NCBI RefSeq assembly: GCF_019711565.1
Contig: NZ_JAIGNN010000001.1
Coordinates: 1,240,001-1,304,000, forward strand
Reading direction: 5' to 3'
DNA length: 64,000 nt
From: Qipengyuania proteolytica
GTDB lineage: Bacteria; Pseudomonadota; Alphaproteobacteria; Sphingomonadales; Sphingomonadaceae
Position numbers and translations under genes: made by a program. The notes below the pieces were generated by a model, which saw only the letters and a program-made list of their open reading frames with translations, did no database searches and was not told the DNA's origin. This document shows positions 53,392 through 62,016 of this stretch, in pieces; position 1 is the first letter of the stretch, and each line of letters opens with the position of its first letter.

Positions 53392-54594
53392 TTGCAGCAT
53401 TTCCCTGACGCCCAGGCTGTAGTCCGCGCCCTTCGCCCGGACGAACCCGTCATCCTCAACCGCCCGCATGCCGCGGCGCGCGCCGCCCGCTTCTTCGTCG
53501 AGAAGTTTCCGGGCCGGTCGCTCTATGCGGTGAAGGCCAATCCGTCGCCCGACCTCCTGCAGATCCTGTGGGACAATGGGGTGACGCATTACGATGTCGC
53601 TTCGATCGCGGAAGTGCGCCTCGTGCGCGCGACGCTGCCCGATGCCACGCTGTGCTTCATGCACCCGGTCAAGGCGCCGAGCGCGATCCGCGAAGCCTAT
53701 CACAGCCATGGCGTGAAGACCTTCAGCCTCGATTCGGTGGAGGAGCTGGAAAAGATCGTCGATGCCTGCCGTGACGAGGCTGGCGAGCCGGCGCAGGACC
53801 TGCGCCTGTGCATCCGCCTGCGCGTGTCGAGCGAATATTCGGAACTCAGCCTTGCATCCAAGTTCGGCTGCGACCTCACCGAAGCGCCCACGCTGCTGCA
53901 GGAAACCCGCCAGCACGCCGACTGGCTGGGCGTCTGCTTCCACGTCGGAAGCCAGGCGATGACCCCGTTCGCCTATGTGCAGGCACTCGAGCGCGTGCGC
54001 GCGGCGATTGCCGAGGCTTCAGTGGTGATCGACATGGTCGATGTGGGCGGCGGGTTCCCGTCGGTCTATCCGGGCATGGAGCCGCCCCCGCTGGAGGACT
54101 ATTTCCAGGTCATCCACCAGCACTTCTACAACCTGCCGATTGCCTACAACGCGGAGTTGTGGTGCGAACCTGGCCGGGCGCTGTGCGCGGAATATTCCTC
54201 GCTGATCGTGAAGGTGGAAAAGCGCCGCGGCGACGAGCTCTACATCAATGATGGCGCGTATGGTGCGTTGTTCGATGCCGCGCATGTGGACTGGAAATTC
54301 CCGGTCCGCGCGCTGGAGGACGACCTCATCAAGCCCGAAATGGACTTCGCCTTCTACGGTCCGACCTGCGACGATGCCGACTACATGGCCGGCCCGTTCC
54401 AGCTGCCCGAGGATATCCAGGCCGGCGATTATTTCGAGATCGGCATGCTGGGTGCCTATGGCGCGGCGATGAAGACCGATTTCAACGGCTTCGGCGCGGC
54501 CGAGCGGATCGTCGTCACCGACGAGCCGATGGCGAGCCTTTACGATGGCAGCCGCTCGCGTCCGGCGGCGGACAATGTGGTGAGCCTGCGCTAG
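53392..54594 (+). CDS. ornithine decarboxylase (alanine racemase-fold)
   Basis: The 400-residue PLP enzyme makes putrescine from ornithine. It has Y-A-V-K-A-N (Lys48), the H-V-G-S-Q segment, G-G-G-F-P, C-E-P-G-R and the catalytic G-P-T-C-D motif near the C-terminus. I place the start at a TTG behind AGGGGG (53377-53382); the TTG at 53347 lies inside the structured leader. Lysine may also be used. A strong terminator follows at 54622. It is not in the same transcript as nspC, being separated by the divergent DUF3137/lemA pair. Confidence 0.93.
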   Translation: MQHFPDAQAVVRALRPDEPVILNRPHAAARAARFFVEKFPGRSLYAVKANPSPDLLQILWDNGVTHYDVASIAEVRLVRATLPDATLCFMHPVKAPSAIREAYHSHGVKTFSLDSVEELEKIVDACRDEAGEPAQDLRLCIRLRVSSEYSELSLASKFGCDLTEAPTLLQETRQHADWLGVCFHVGSQAMTPFAYVQALERVRAAIAEASVVIDMVDVGGGFPSVYPGMEPPPLEDYFQVIHQHFYNLPIAYNAELWCEPGRALCAEYSSLIVKVEKRRGDELYINDGAYGALFDAAHVDWKFPVRALEDDLIKPEMDFAFYGPTCDDADYMAGPFQLPEDIQAGDYFEIGMLGAYGAAMKTDFNGFGAAERIVVTDEPMASLYDGSRSRPAADNVVSLR

Positions 54595-54621
54595 GGCTAG
54601 CCGCACCGCGAAAGCGTTTCG

Positions 54622-54658
54622 AAAACCCCCGGCCGACACTGCCCGCCGGGGGTTTTTT
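54622..54658 (+). terminator. intrinsic terminator of odc
   Basis: AAAACCCCCGGC (54622-54633) pairs with GCCGGGGGTTTT (54645-54656) and ends in six T. Confidence 0.85.
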
Positions 54659-54712
54659 CTTGCGTCCGGCGCCCCCGTCCCGAAGATGGCCGGGAGAGAG
54701 GAAAGGTTGCCG

Positions 54713-55411
54713 ATGATCGAATTCTTCACCGCGCCTGCGCCCAATGGGTGGAAGGTGGCGATCATGCTGGAAGAGTGCGGGCTCGCCTACGAGCCGCGCT
54801 GGGTGAACCTCGCTGCGGGGGACCAGCACACCGAGGACTATCTCGCGATCAACCCGAACGGGCGGATCCCGGCGATCATCGACCATGCACCGGGCGACGG
54901 CGGCGAGCCTGTGACCGTGTTCGAATCCGGAGCGGTCCTGCTCTATCTCGGCGAGAAATCGGGTCAGTTCCTGCCGACCGACCTCCGCGGCCTGTCGCGC
55001 GTGCGACAATGGCTGTTCTGGCAGGTCGGGCACCTCGGCCCGACGCTTGGGCAGCACGGCCATTTCCACCTCTATGCCGAGGAGAAGCTGCCCTATGCGA
55101 TCGAGCGCTTCCATCGCGAGGCGCTGCGAGTCTACGGCGTGATGGACCGCCAGCTGGCGCAGGAGGAATACATTGCCGGGACCGATTACACGGTCGCCGA
55201 CATGGCCTGTTTCCCCTGGGTGCGCACATGGAAGGCGCAAGGGATACCGCTGGACGAGTTCCCGCATGTCAAACGCTGGTACGATGCGCTGAAGGGGCGC
55301 GAAGGGCTGCGGCGCGGCGTCTCGCTCGGCAGCGACATGCAACGCCGCGGCGAGATGAGCGAGGATGAGCGCAAGAACCTGTTCGGCACGGCGAAGGCGC
55401 GGGTGCAATGA
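54713..55411 (+). CDS. glutathione S-transferase (Nu/YghU-type)
   Basis: The 232-residue protein has an N-terminal thioredoxin-fold domain (P-N-G-W-K-V, N-P-N-G-R-I-P-A-I, F-E-S-G-A-V-L-x-Y-L) and an all-helical C-terminal domain with D-Y-T-V-A-D-M. The pattern P-N-G-x-K and N-P-N-x-x-I-P is that of the Nu class (YfcG/YghU), which acts on disulfides and organic peroxides. ATG 54713 follows GGAAAGG. It overlaps the next gene by ATGA. Confidence 0.9.
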   Translation: MIEFFTAPAPNGWKVAIMLEECGLAYEPRWVNLAAGDQHTEDYLAINPNGRIPAIIDHAPGDGGEPVTVFESGAVLLYLGEKSGQFLPTDLRGLSRVRQWLFWQVGHLGPTLGQHGHFHLYAEEKLPYAIERFHREALRVYGVMDRQLAQEEYIAGTDYTVADMACFPWVRTWKAQGIPLDEFPHVKRWYDALKGREGLRRGVSLGSDMQRRGEMSEDERKNLFGTAKARVQ

Positions 55412-56022
55412 CCGTTCCCATCGAGTTCTTCTTCGATCTGTCGAGCCCGTGGACGCGGCTCGCCTTTGCCAATGTCCGGCCGGCGCTGGACGGGCTGGAC
55501 TATACCATCCGCTGGCGCCCCCTGCTCGTCGGCGGGGTGTTCAACGCGGTCAATCCCGCGGTCTACGAGAGCCGCAAACCCGAAAATGCCGCGCGACTGG
55601 CGCGCAGCTTCGGCTGGCTGAAGCAATGGGCCGAGCTGGCCGGGGTGGGCATGAACTTTCCCACCGAACACCACCCGCTCAAATCGGTCCACGCCATGCG
55701 CTGTTGCTGTGCGCTGGAAGACGACCAGCCGGCACTCGAACGGTTCGCCGCTGCCGCCTTCGAGGCCTATTTCACCGATGGCCGCAATCTCGACGATCCC
55801 GCCGAACTGGTCACGGTCGCAGGCGAAGCGGGCTTCGACGGGGCGGCGCTGGCGGCTGCGGCGGCGAGCCAGCCGGTCAAGGATCGCCTGCGCGCGAACA
55901 CCGACGAGGCGATCGCGCGCGGGGCATTCGGATCGCCGACCTTCTTCGTGGCGGGCGAGCACATGTATTTCGGCAACGACCAGTTGCCGCTGGTGCGCCA
56001 GAAGGTCGCGCTGCTCGCCTAG
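55408..56022 (+). CDS. 2-hydroxychromene-2-carboxylate isomerase-like (kappa GST) protein
   Basis: The 204-residue thioredoxin-fold protein has F-F-F-D-L-S-S-P-W at the N-terminus, R-W-R-P-x-L-x-G, and G-S-P-T-F-F at the C-terminal cis-proline. It lacks a C-x2-C pair, which is the rule for the HCCA isomerase/kappa-GST branch. The aromatic-degradation role of HCCA isomerase is not otherwise supported by neighbours, so the true substrate is open. It is co-translated with the GST. Confidence 0.88.
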   Translation: MTVPIEFFFDLSSPWTRLAFANVRPALDGLDYTIRWRPLLVGGVFNAVNPAVYESRKPENAARLARSFGWLKQWAELAGVGMNFPTEHHPLKSVHAMRCCCALEDDQPALERFAAAAFEAYFTDGRNLDDPAELVTVAGEAGFDGAALAAAAASQPVKDRLRANTDEAIARGAFGSPTFFVAGEHMYFGNDQLPLVRQKVALLA

Positions 56023-56792
56023 CCGAATTCGGCGCGGTGCTTGTCGAGTACCGGTTTCACCCGGCCGAGCGCCTCGCCGATCAGTAACGGAAACGCCTCT
56101 TCGTCCAGTTCGAGCACGGCATTGTGCGCGGCTGCGATCCGCTTCGTGCCGGCCCAGTCTATGCCCAGGTCGATGGCCCACTGCCGGAAATCGTCGGCTG
56201 CGTCGGCCCGTTGTTGGAGCGCCTTGGCGAGCGTCGGGTGGAAATCGAGCCTGCCCGTCATCGGCAGCATTGACAGCGGGAAGCCCTTTTCGAGATAGAC
56301 CAGCGTATCGTCGACATGCAGCGTCCCGCTCGCCCGGTGGAGCGCCAGGACGGAGGAGAAATGGACGCTCTCGTCGTCGCATACCAGCGGCACGCCGCGC
56401 GGGACCGAGAAGGCGAAGTCCTCGTTATAGCTTTCGTGCAGCGCCACCTCTTCGCAGCGCGTATCCTGCCACGGCAGGTCGGGGAATTTCGCGATGTGGC
56501 GCGCGGTGCCGTAGAGCGCGGCATCGGGATAGGCGCTGTGCATCCATTCGCAGTGCAGGGTGTGGAAGGGATGGAGGTTGAGGATCGCCTCGATCTTCTC
56601 CCCGCCTTCGGTCAGCGGATCGACCTGCTGCCGGACCGTCGCGGGCAGGGTATAGCTGTCGAGGAAGACGAAATTGCCGCTGGCCAGACGAACCAGCGAG
56701 CACTGGGTCCCGATATCGACGACCCCGCCGATGCGCACCTCGCCGGTAATGCGCCAGAAACCCTCGGCCAGTTGTTCGATCGTCTCACTCAT
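56019..56792 (-). CDS. divergent metallo-beta-lactamase-like protein
   Basis: The 257-residue protein looks like a metallo-beta-lactamase fold (beta-rich N-terminus, V-F-L-D-S-Y, N-L-H-P-F-H-T-L-H). It does not have the normal H-x-H-x-D-H motif; instead His74, His77 and His80 are spaced by threes, with Asp160-161 and His222 later. No function is assigned. Its 3' end overlaps the convergent isomerase gene by four bases. Confidence 0.65.
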   Translation of the reverse strand: MSETIEQLAEGFWRITGEVRIGGVVDIGTQCSLVRLASGNFVFLDSYTLPATVRQQVDPLTEGGEKIEAILNLHPFHTLHCEWMHSAYPDAALYGTARHIAKFPDLPWQDTRCEEVALHESYNEDFAFSVPRGVPLVCDDESVHFSSVLALHRASGTLHVDDTLVYLEKGFPLSMLPMTGRLDFHPTLAKALQQRADAADDFRQWAIDLGIDWAGTKRIAAAHNAVLELDEEAFPLLIGEALGRVKPVLDKHRAEFG

Positions 56793-56859
56793 GTCCTACC
56801 CTTCGCTGTGTTTAGGCAGAATGCTCCGCAGGGCGAGGCTATCCGAAAAAAATCGAACG

Positions 56860-57555
56860 CTAGTCGTCGAAGCCCACGAACCGTGCGGCCTCGTCCACCT
56901 CGCGGCGGGTGATCTTGACCGGATTGGCCGGGAAGTCCGGGTCGGGCCAGCCCATGGCCACGGCCTTCATGATCACCTGGTCGTCGGGGATGTTGGCGTG
57001 CTCGCGTACGACCGGGCTCTGCATGATGCCCTGCGAATTGATGACGCAGCCGAGCCCGCGGCTCCAGGCGGCGTTGACCAGCGCCGTTGTCACAGCGCCG
57101 CAATCGAACGGCGTGTCGTCGCTGCCCGACAGTTCCTTGTCGTAGGTGATGATGACGCAGACCGGCGCATCGAACTGGCGGAAACCGCGCAGCACCCAGT
57201 CCTGCCGTTTCTCCTTGTCGTCGCGTTCGATCCCCATCGCCTCGAACAGCTGGATCGCGCAGCCCACCTGCCGGTCGCGGTGGACACCGGTGAAAGGCTC
57301 GCCGCGGCGGAATTCGCGGCTGTCGGGGACGCCGGCGAGAATGTTCTCGGTATTGCCCTTGCGGATCCGGTCGAGCGGATCGCCGGTGATCACGTGGAAA
57401 TGATAGGGCTGGGTGTTCATCGAGGAAGGCGAACGCATGGCGAGCCGCAGCACATCTTCGATCACGTCGCGCGGAACGGGCTTGTCGAGATAGCCGCGGA
57501 TCGAACGGCGGCCTTCGACCACCTCTGCATACGTCATGTCCGGATTGCCGCTCAC
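56860..57555 (-). CDS. nitroreductase family protein
   Basis: The 231-residue flavoprotein has the nitroreductase N-terminus R-R-S-I-R-G-Y (FMN phosphate site), P-S-S-M-N-T-Q-P-Y and C-terminal G-W-P-D-P-D-F-P-A-N. FMN-dependent NAD(P)H:acceptor reductase is the general activity; the substrate is unknown. GTG start (57553-57555) has GGGAGA six bases upstream; an ATG six codons later is the alternative. Confidence 0.9.
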   Translation of the reverse strand: MSGNPDMTYAEVVEGRRSIRGYLDKPVPRDVIEDVLRLAMRSPSSMNTQPYHFHVITGDPLDRIRKGNTENILAGVPDSREFRRGEPFTGVHRDRQVGCAIQLFEAMGIERDDKEKRQDWVLRGFRQFDAPVCVIITYDKELSGSDDTPFDCGAVTTALVNAAWSRGLGCVINSQGIMQSPVVREHANIPDDQVIMKAVAMGWPDPDFPANPVKITRREVDEAARFVGFDD

Positions 57556-57616
57556 GCATTGTCTCCCTTGCTTGGCCGGCGAGGCTTAGCGCGACCTCAC
57601 CGCGCCGCCAAATCCC

Positions 57617-58831
57617 TTACGGCTTCGGGCGCGGGAGGCAGCGACCCAGCGCCGGTTCGGGGAACTGGCGGCAGTCGAAATAGATGACTTCCGGATTCCC
57701 GTTGCGGGCCGCAAGGAACGCGTAGGCCAGCGTCGCGCGCTGTTCGTCGCCCAAGGGCAACTTCGCCGGAATCGCCCCGGGATCGGACCATCCGTAGATC
57801 TGGCAATATTTCTCGCCCGGACACAATGCACGCGAGCGTGCCACGAGCGTAGCAGGATCGTTGCCTGCCGAAACGACCACGAAATGGACCCCGGCTTGCG
57901 GCGTGGCGCTCGAGGAAAGCGGTTGGACGGTCGGAGCCTGCGCGTCAGCCAGAGCGCTGCCTTCGCTTTCGATCTCGCCGGTGGCGGTGATCGTGCGCAC
58001 GGCTTCTCCGCTCTCGGCGAGCGTCAGGACCTCCTCGGGGCGGTCCACCTCCTGCGCGGTCTGGCGCAACGCCATCGGGTCCGGCTCGCCACCGCGATAC
58101 CGGCTCGTCAGTGCGCGCGCCGTGCCCCAGCCGCCCTTCCACCGGAAGAAGAGGTGCGGGCCGATCGTCGCGACCTTGTCGAGCGAGCTGCTCCAGTAGG
58201 GATAGACGTAATCGGCGTGGTAATGCGTCGCGGTGCCGACCGGCTTGTGGACATAGCCGCCCAGCGCATCGTCGGCCCGCGCCCGGGCTGCGCGCCACAG
58301 TTCGGCGGAATAGCTGCGAGCGAGCGAGCCGTCGCAGGTGAAGGTGAACTGGCAACCCGTGGGCCGCTGCGAGCCTTCGAAGACCACGCCGCAAACCGTG
58401 TTGGCAAAGGCCGGATGCCGCGTCCGGTTGAGCACGACCTGCATCACTGCGCGCTGGTCCGCATCGCCGCTTCCGGCCTCCGCGATCGCGGCGAGGGCGA
58501 GGCAGTCGCGCGCGCGGGTCCGGTCTGCAGAGCTGCCGCGAAAGGCGAAGGGCGTCGTGGGGGAAAGCGCATCCTCGGCCACGGGAATGGCCGCGTTGCG
58601 GAGCTTCGCCTCCTCGGGATCGAGCAGGGATAGGACGGTGCTGTCCTCTTCCGGGCTCGCGGGCAGTGCCTCGACCGGCGGGTCGCCCACGATCTCTACC
58701 TGTTCGCTGCCCGGTCCATCAGCCTCGCCGGGTCCGAACAACGCGAGCGCGGCAAATGCCAGCAGCAGGATCGCGCCCACGCCGACGAGCGGGGAGTTGT
58801 CGCGAAACCAGTGGGTTGGAATGCCGTCCAT
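57617..58831 (-). CDS. SleB-type cell wall hydrolase
   Basis: The 404-residue protein has one N-terminal membrane anchor (about residues 15-33), an acidic linker, a Hydrolase_2 (SleB) domain (about residues 105-225) with A-I-A-E-A-G-S-G-D, V-V-L-N-R and G-C-Q-F-T-F-T, and a C-terminal part of about 115 residues with several cysteines and no family I recognise. SleB is a peptidoglycan-cutting enzyme; in non-sporulating proteobacteria this class is thought to remodel the wall. Confidence 0.88.
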   Translation of the reverse strand: MDGIPTHWFRDNSPLVGVGAILLLAFAALALFGPGEADGPGSEQVEIVGDPPVEALPASPEEDSTVLSLLDPEEAKLRNAAIPVAEDALSPTTPFAFRGSSADRTRARDCLALAAIAEAGSGDADQRAVMQVVLNRTRHPAFANTVCGVVFEGSQRPTGCQFTFTCDGSLARSYSAELWRAARARADDALGGYVHKPVGTATHYHADYVYPYWSSSLDKVATIGPHLFFRWKGGWGTARALTSRYRGGEPDPMALRQTAQEVDRPEEVLTLAESGEAVRTITATGEIESEGSALADAQAPTVQPLSSSATPQAGVHFVVVSAGNDPATLVARSRALCPGEKYCQIYGWSDPGAIPAKLPLGDEQRATLAYAFLAARNGNPEVIYFDCRQFPEPALGRCLPRPKP

Positions 58832-58887
58832 CAGAGTTATCTAGTGCGCCGCGCGCGGCTAAACAGGGGCGTCATGCGCACGGCGTC

Positions 58888-59166
58888 TCAGGCTTCGACC
58901 CATTTGCGGGCGGATTCGCGGCGGTGCGGACAGCCGGGCCAGCAGCAGGGGCGCTTCTTCCCGTCGAGCACCTCTTCGTGCAGCCGCGTGCGGCGCTTCT
59001 GACGAGTGCCTTCCTGCTTCGCCGAGATCGTCCAGCAGATCCATTCGTTGCGTGCGAGGGGCGTCAGCGCCTGCCACTTCTCCGCCAGCGCCGCGTCGGC
59101 TTCGAGCATCGCCTTGATTTCGGACGGGGTTCGGTGGCGAAAATCGGGGTTCGCCGCCTCCGTCAC
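58888..59166 (-). CDS. YdeI/OmdA-like protein with a cysteine cluster
   Basis: The 92-residue protein resembles the YdeI/OmdA C-terminal domain (F/W-x-x-L-x-P-x-x-x-x-x-x-W-I-x-x-A-K-x-x-x-T-R), which is associated with stress or bacteriocin tolerance. It ends with Cys74, Cys75, Cys79 and His81, which could bind a metal. The start is GTG 59164-59166, two bases behind the hemA stop, so it is co-translated with hemA. It is shorter than the usual ~190-residue YdeI proteins and lacks their N-terminal domain. Confidence 0.7.
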   Translation of the reverse strand: MTEAANPDFRHRTPSEIKAMLEADAALAEKWQALTPLARNEWICWTISAKQEGTRQKRRTRLHEEVLDGKKRPCCWPGCPHRRESARKWVEA

Positions 59167-59168
59167 GC

Positions 59169-60389
59169 TTATGCGGCCTGCCGGAGGTCCAGCTCCAGCC
59201 GGCCCCAGATCTCGACCAGGGCTTCGACAAGCTCGTCCATCATCTCCGCCGAATGGGCGGGGCCGGGGGTGAAGCGTAGCCGCTCGGTCCCGCGCGGCAC
59301 GGTGGGGAAGTTGATCGGCTGCACATAGACGCCGTATTCCGCCAACAGGATGTCGCTGATCTTCTTGGCGCGGACCGGATCGCCGACCATCAGCGGCACG
59401 ATGTGGGTCACGCTGTCCATCACCGGCAAGCCCGCATCGCGCATCGCCTGCTTGAGATAGGCGGCTGCCGCCTGCTGTCCGTCGCGTTCCTCGCTGCTCG
59501 CCTTGAGATGGCGGACCGCGGCGAGCACGCCCGCGACCAGCACGGGGCTGAGCGAGGTCGTGAAGATGAAGCCCGGCGCGTAGGACCGGATGCAGTCGAT
59601 GATCCGCGTGTCGGCCGCGATATAGCCGCCCATGACGCCGAAGGCCTTGCCCAGCGTGCCTTCGATGATGTCGATGCGGTGCGCCACTTCGTCACGTTCG
59701 GTAATGCCGCCGCCGCGCTTGCCGTACATGCCCACGGCGTGGACTTCGTCGATATAGGTGAGCGCGTTGTATTTTTCGGCCAGGTCGCAGATCGCGTGGA
59801 TCGGGGCCACGTCGCCGTCCATCGAATAGACGCTTTCGAAGGCGATCAGCTTGGGCGTCGCTTCGTCTTCGGCCGCCAGCAGTTCTTCGAGATGCGCCAC
59901 ATCGTTGTGGCGGAAAACGCGCTTTTCGCAGCCCGCATTGCGGATGCCTGCGATCATGCTCGCGTGATTTAGCTCGTCGGAGAAGATCACGCAGCCCGGC
60001 AGGAGCTTGGCGAGCGTCGAAAGCGTCGCGTCGTTCGAGACGTAGCCGCTGGTGAACAGCAGCGCGCCGTCCTTGCAGTGAAGGTCGGCCAGCTCCTGCT
60101 CGAGCTGGATGTGATAATGGGTGTTGCCGCCGATGTTGCGCGTGCCGCCCGAACCCGCGCCCACGTCATGCAGCGCCTCTTCCATGGCCGCGATCACCTT
60201 GGGGTGCTGGCCCATGGCGAGGTAGTCGTTCGAACACCACACGGTCACCGGCTTGGGACCGTTGTGGCCCGCAAAGCAGCGCGCATTGGGGAAGGCCCCC
60301 TTGTTGCGCAGGATGTCGATAAACACGCGATAGCGGCCTTCCGTGTGGAGGCGATCGATCGCTTCGTCGAAAATCTGGTCGTAGTTCAC
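59169..60389 (-). CDS. hemA: 5-aminolevulinate synthase (HemA)
   Basis: This is the C4 (Shemin) pathway enzyme of alphaproteobacteria: glycine plus succinyl-CoA to 5-aminolevulinate, first step to haem, sirohaem and bacteriochlorophyll. The 406 residues include the PLP-lysine Lys248 in [18 protein letters not shown] and D-E-V-H-A-V-G. It is the only step committing carbon to tetrapyrroles. A 13-bp near-palindrome lies 92 bp upstream. YdeI-like gene follows by two bases. Confidence 0.96.
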   Translation of the reverse strand: MNYDQIFDEAIDRLHTEGRYRVFIDILRNKGAFPNARCFAGHNGPKPVTVWCSNDYLAMGQHPKVIAAMEEALHDVGAGSGGTRNIGGNTHYHIQLEQELADLHCKDGALLFTSGYVSNDATLSTLAKLLPGCVIFSDELNHASMIAGIRNAGCEKRVFRHNDVAHLEELLAAEDEATPKLIAFESVYSMDGDVAPIHAICDLAEKYNALTYIDEVHAVGMYGKRGGGITERDEVAHRIDIIEGTLGKAFGVMGGYIAADTRIIDCIRSYAPGFIFTTSLSPVLVAGVLAAVRHLKASSEERDGQQAAAAYLKQAMRDAGLPVMDSVTHIVPLMVGDPVRAKKISDILLAEYGVYVQPINFPTVPRGTERLRFTPGPAHSAEMMDELVEALVEIWGRLELDLRQAA

Positions 60390-60480
60390 GTTGGCGAACC
60401 TGCCCGTGTCGGCGCCGCTTCAGCGGCCGGATTGCGAGGCGACATAGGCAGAAAACCGCGCAAATTCCACCGCGATCTTT

Positions 60481-60493
60481 GCGAACGATTCGC
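60481..60493. repeat. short palindrome upstream of hemA
   Basis: GCGAA-cga-TTCGC is a perfect 5-bp inverted repeat 92 bp upstream of hemA and 6 bp from the murI stop. Possible operator; no T-tract follows. Confidence 0.3.
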
Positions 60494-60498
60494 AGCTT

Positions 60499-61299
60499 TT
60501 ACAGGCGGACGAGCCTGTCGATCCCGTGCGCGGCGAAGGCATCCACCAGAAGCTCGAAATTGTCGAGTTCACCAGTCGTGACGGCGAAATCCGGAATCTC
60601 CTGCTGGAAGGCCTGGCCTTCGACCAGATGCGCGATACGCCGCGCAATACCTTCGGCACCGTGGACGAAGGTCACGTCCTTGCCGAATGCCTCGCGCAAT
60701 TCGGGTTCGAGCAACGGGAAGTGGGTGCAGGCCAGCACGACGGTGTCGAGATTTTCGCCCCCCGGCTGAAGGATCAGGCCCGCGGCGGCCTTGGCAACTT
60801 CGTCGACGCTCACTCTCTCGCCGCGCAGTTTTGCCTCGCCGAGCGCGACCAGCCCGCCCGCGGCATGCCGCAGCAGCGTTTTGCCTTGCGCGAACTCGCG
60901 TTCGAGGTCGTCGACATAGCGCTGGCGCACGGTCGCCTCGGTCCCGAGCAGGCCGATCGTGCCGGTCTTCGTGATCGCCGCTGCAGGTTTGATCGCGGGT
61001 ACGGTGCCGACGATGGGCGTCTCGAGCACATCGCGGACCATGCCCAGCGCTATCGTGCTGGCAGTGTTGCAGGCGATGCAGATCAGGCGCGGCTGCCAGC
61101 GTTCGGCCATCCGCCCCAGCAGGCCCGCGACCCGGGCGGCCACCTCCGCCTCGGTCTTCGTGCCGTAAGGCAGGCCCGCCATGTCGGCGGCATAGATCAC
61201 TGGCGCTTGCGGCAAGAGCTTGCGCATCTCGGCAAGCACGGTGAGCCCGCCGACGCCGGAGTCGAACAGGAGGATGGGGGAGGAAGGGGATGCGTCCAA
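60499..61299 (-). CDS. murI: glutamate racemase
   Basis: MurI makes D-glutamate for peptidoglycan. The 266-residue protein has both catalytic cysteines (Cys77 in I-A-C-N-T-A-S-T and Cys191 in L-A-C-T-H-F-P-L-L) and the N-terminal F-D-S-G-V-G-G. It is cofactor-independent. hemA begins 109 nt downstream on the same strand, so they could share a message. Confidence 0.95.
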   Translation of the reverse strand: MDASPSSPILLFDSGVGGLTVLAEMRKLLPQAPVIYAADMAGLPYGTKTEAEVAARVAGLLGRMAERWQPRLICIACNTASTIALGMVRDVLETPIVGTVPAIKPAAAITKTGTIGLLGTEATVRQRYVDDLEREFAQGKTLLRHAAGGLVALGEAKLRGERVSVDEVAKAAAGLILQPGGENLDTVVLACTHFPLLEPELREAFGKDVTFVHGAEGIARRIAHLVEGQAFQQEIPDFAVTTGELDNFELLVDAFAAHGIDRLVRL

Positions 61300-61410
61300 A
61301 ATCGTTCCGTTTGTCCAGAGCTTGTCGGAGGACCGCTTTTTCTTTTGCTCACCGCCTATTAGAAGTACTGCCCTTCGACAAGCGCGGGGCGAACGGATAG
61401 GGGACGTCGC

Positions 61411-62016
61411 ATGGATTTCGGAAGCGGTTTCACCATCACAACGCTCTACGCCGCCCTGCTAGGCTATGGCTTCGGCTCGATTCCCTTCGGGCTGATCCTC
61501 GCGAAGCTGGCGGGCAAGGGCGATATTCGCTCCATCGGCAGCGGCAATATCGGGGCGACCAACGTGCTGCGCACCGGGAGCAAGGGGCTGGCGGCGGCGA
61601 CGCTGCTGCTCGACCTGCTCAAGGGCTTCGTGCCGGTGTTCCTGGCGGGGATATGGTTTTGGCAGGACATGGGCTGGGCGGCGCTGTTCGCCGTGCTCGG
61701 TCACTGTTTCCCGATCTGGCTGGGCTTCAAGGGCGGCAAGGGCGTCGCGACCAATGCCGGCGTCGCCTTTGGCCTGATGTGGCCGCTGGGCGCGATCTAT
61801 GCCGCCGTCTGGATCGGTGTCCTCGCGCTCACCAGGATCAGCTCGCTGGCGGGCATGACCGCCGTGGTCCTCACCGCGGTGGCGGCCGCTTTCATGGGCC
61901 AGCCGACCTTTGCCAAGGTCATGGCGACCATCGCCATGCTGGTGCTGTGGCTGCACCGCGAAAACATCAAGCGGCTGATGGCAGGCACCGAACCGAAGGT
62001 CGGCTCCAAGGGGTGA
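61411..62016 (+). CDS. plsY: glycerol-3-phosphate acyltransferase PlsY
   Basis: PlsY is an inner-membrane enzyme that transfers acyl from acyl-phosphate (made by PlsX) to glycerol-3-phosphate. The 201-residue protein has five predicted helices and the three catalytic loops G-S-I-P-F-G, G-S-G-N-I-G-A-T-N and H-x-F-P-x-W-L-G-F-K-G-G-K-G-V-A-T. Its stop overlaps the dprA GTG (GTGA, 62013-62016). Confidence 0.95.
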   Translation: MDFGSGFTITTLYAALLGYGFGSIPFGLILAKLAGKGDIRSIGSGNIGATNVLRTGSKGLAAATLLLDLLKGFVPVFLAGIWFWQDMGWAALFAVLGHCFPIWLGFKGGKGVATNAGVAFGLMWPLGAIYAAVWIGVLALTRISSLAGMTAVVLTAVAAAFMGQPTFAKVMATIAMLVLWLHRENIKRLMAGTEPKVGSKG

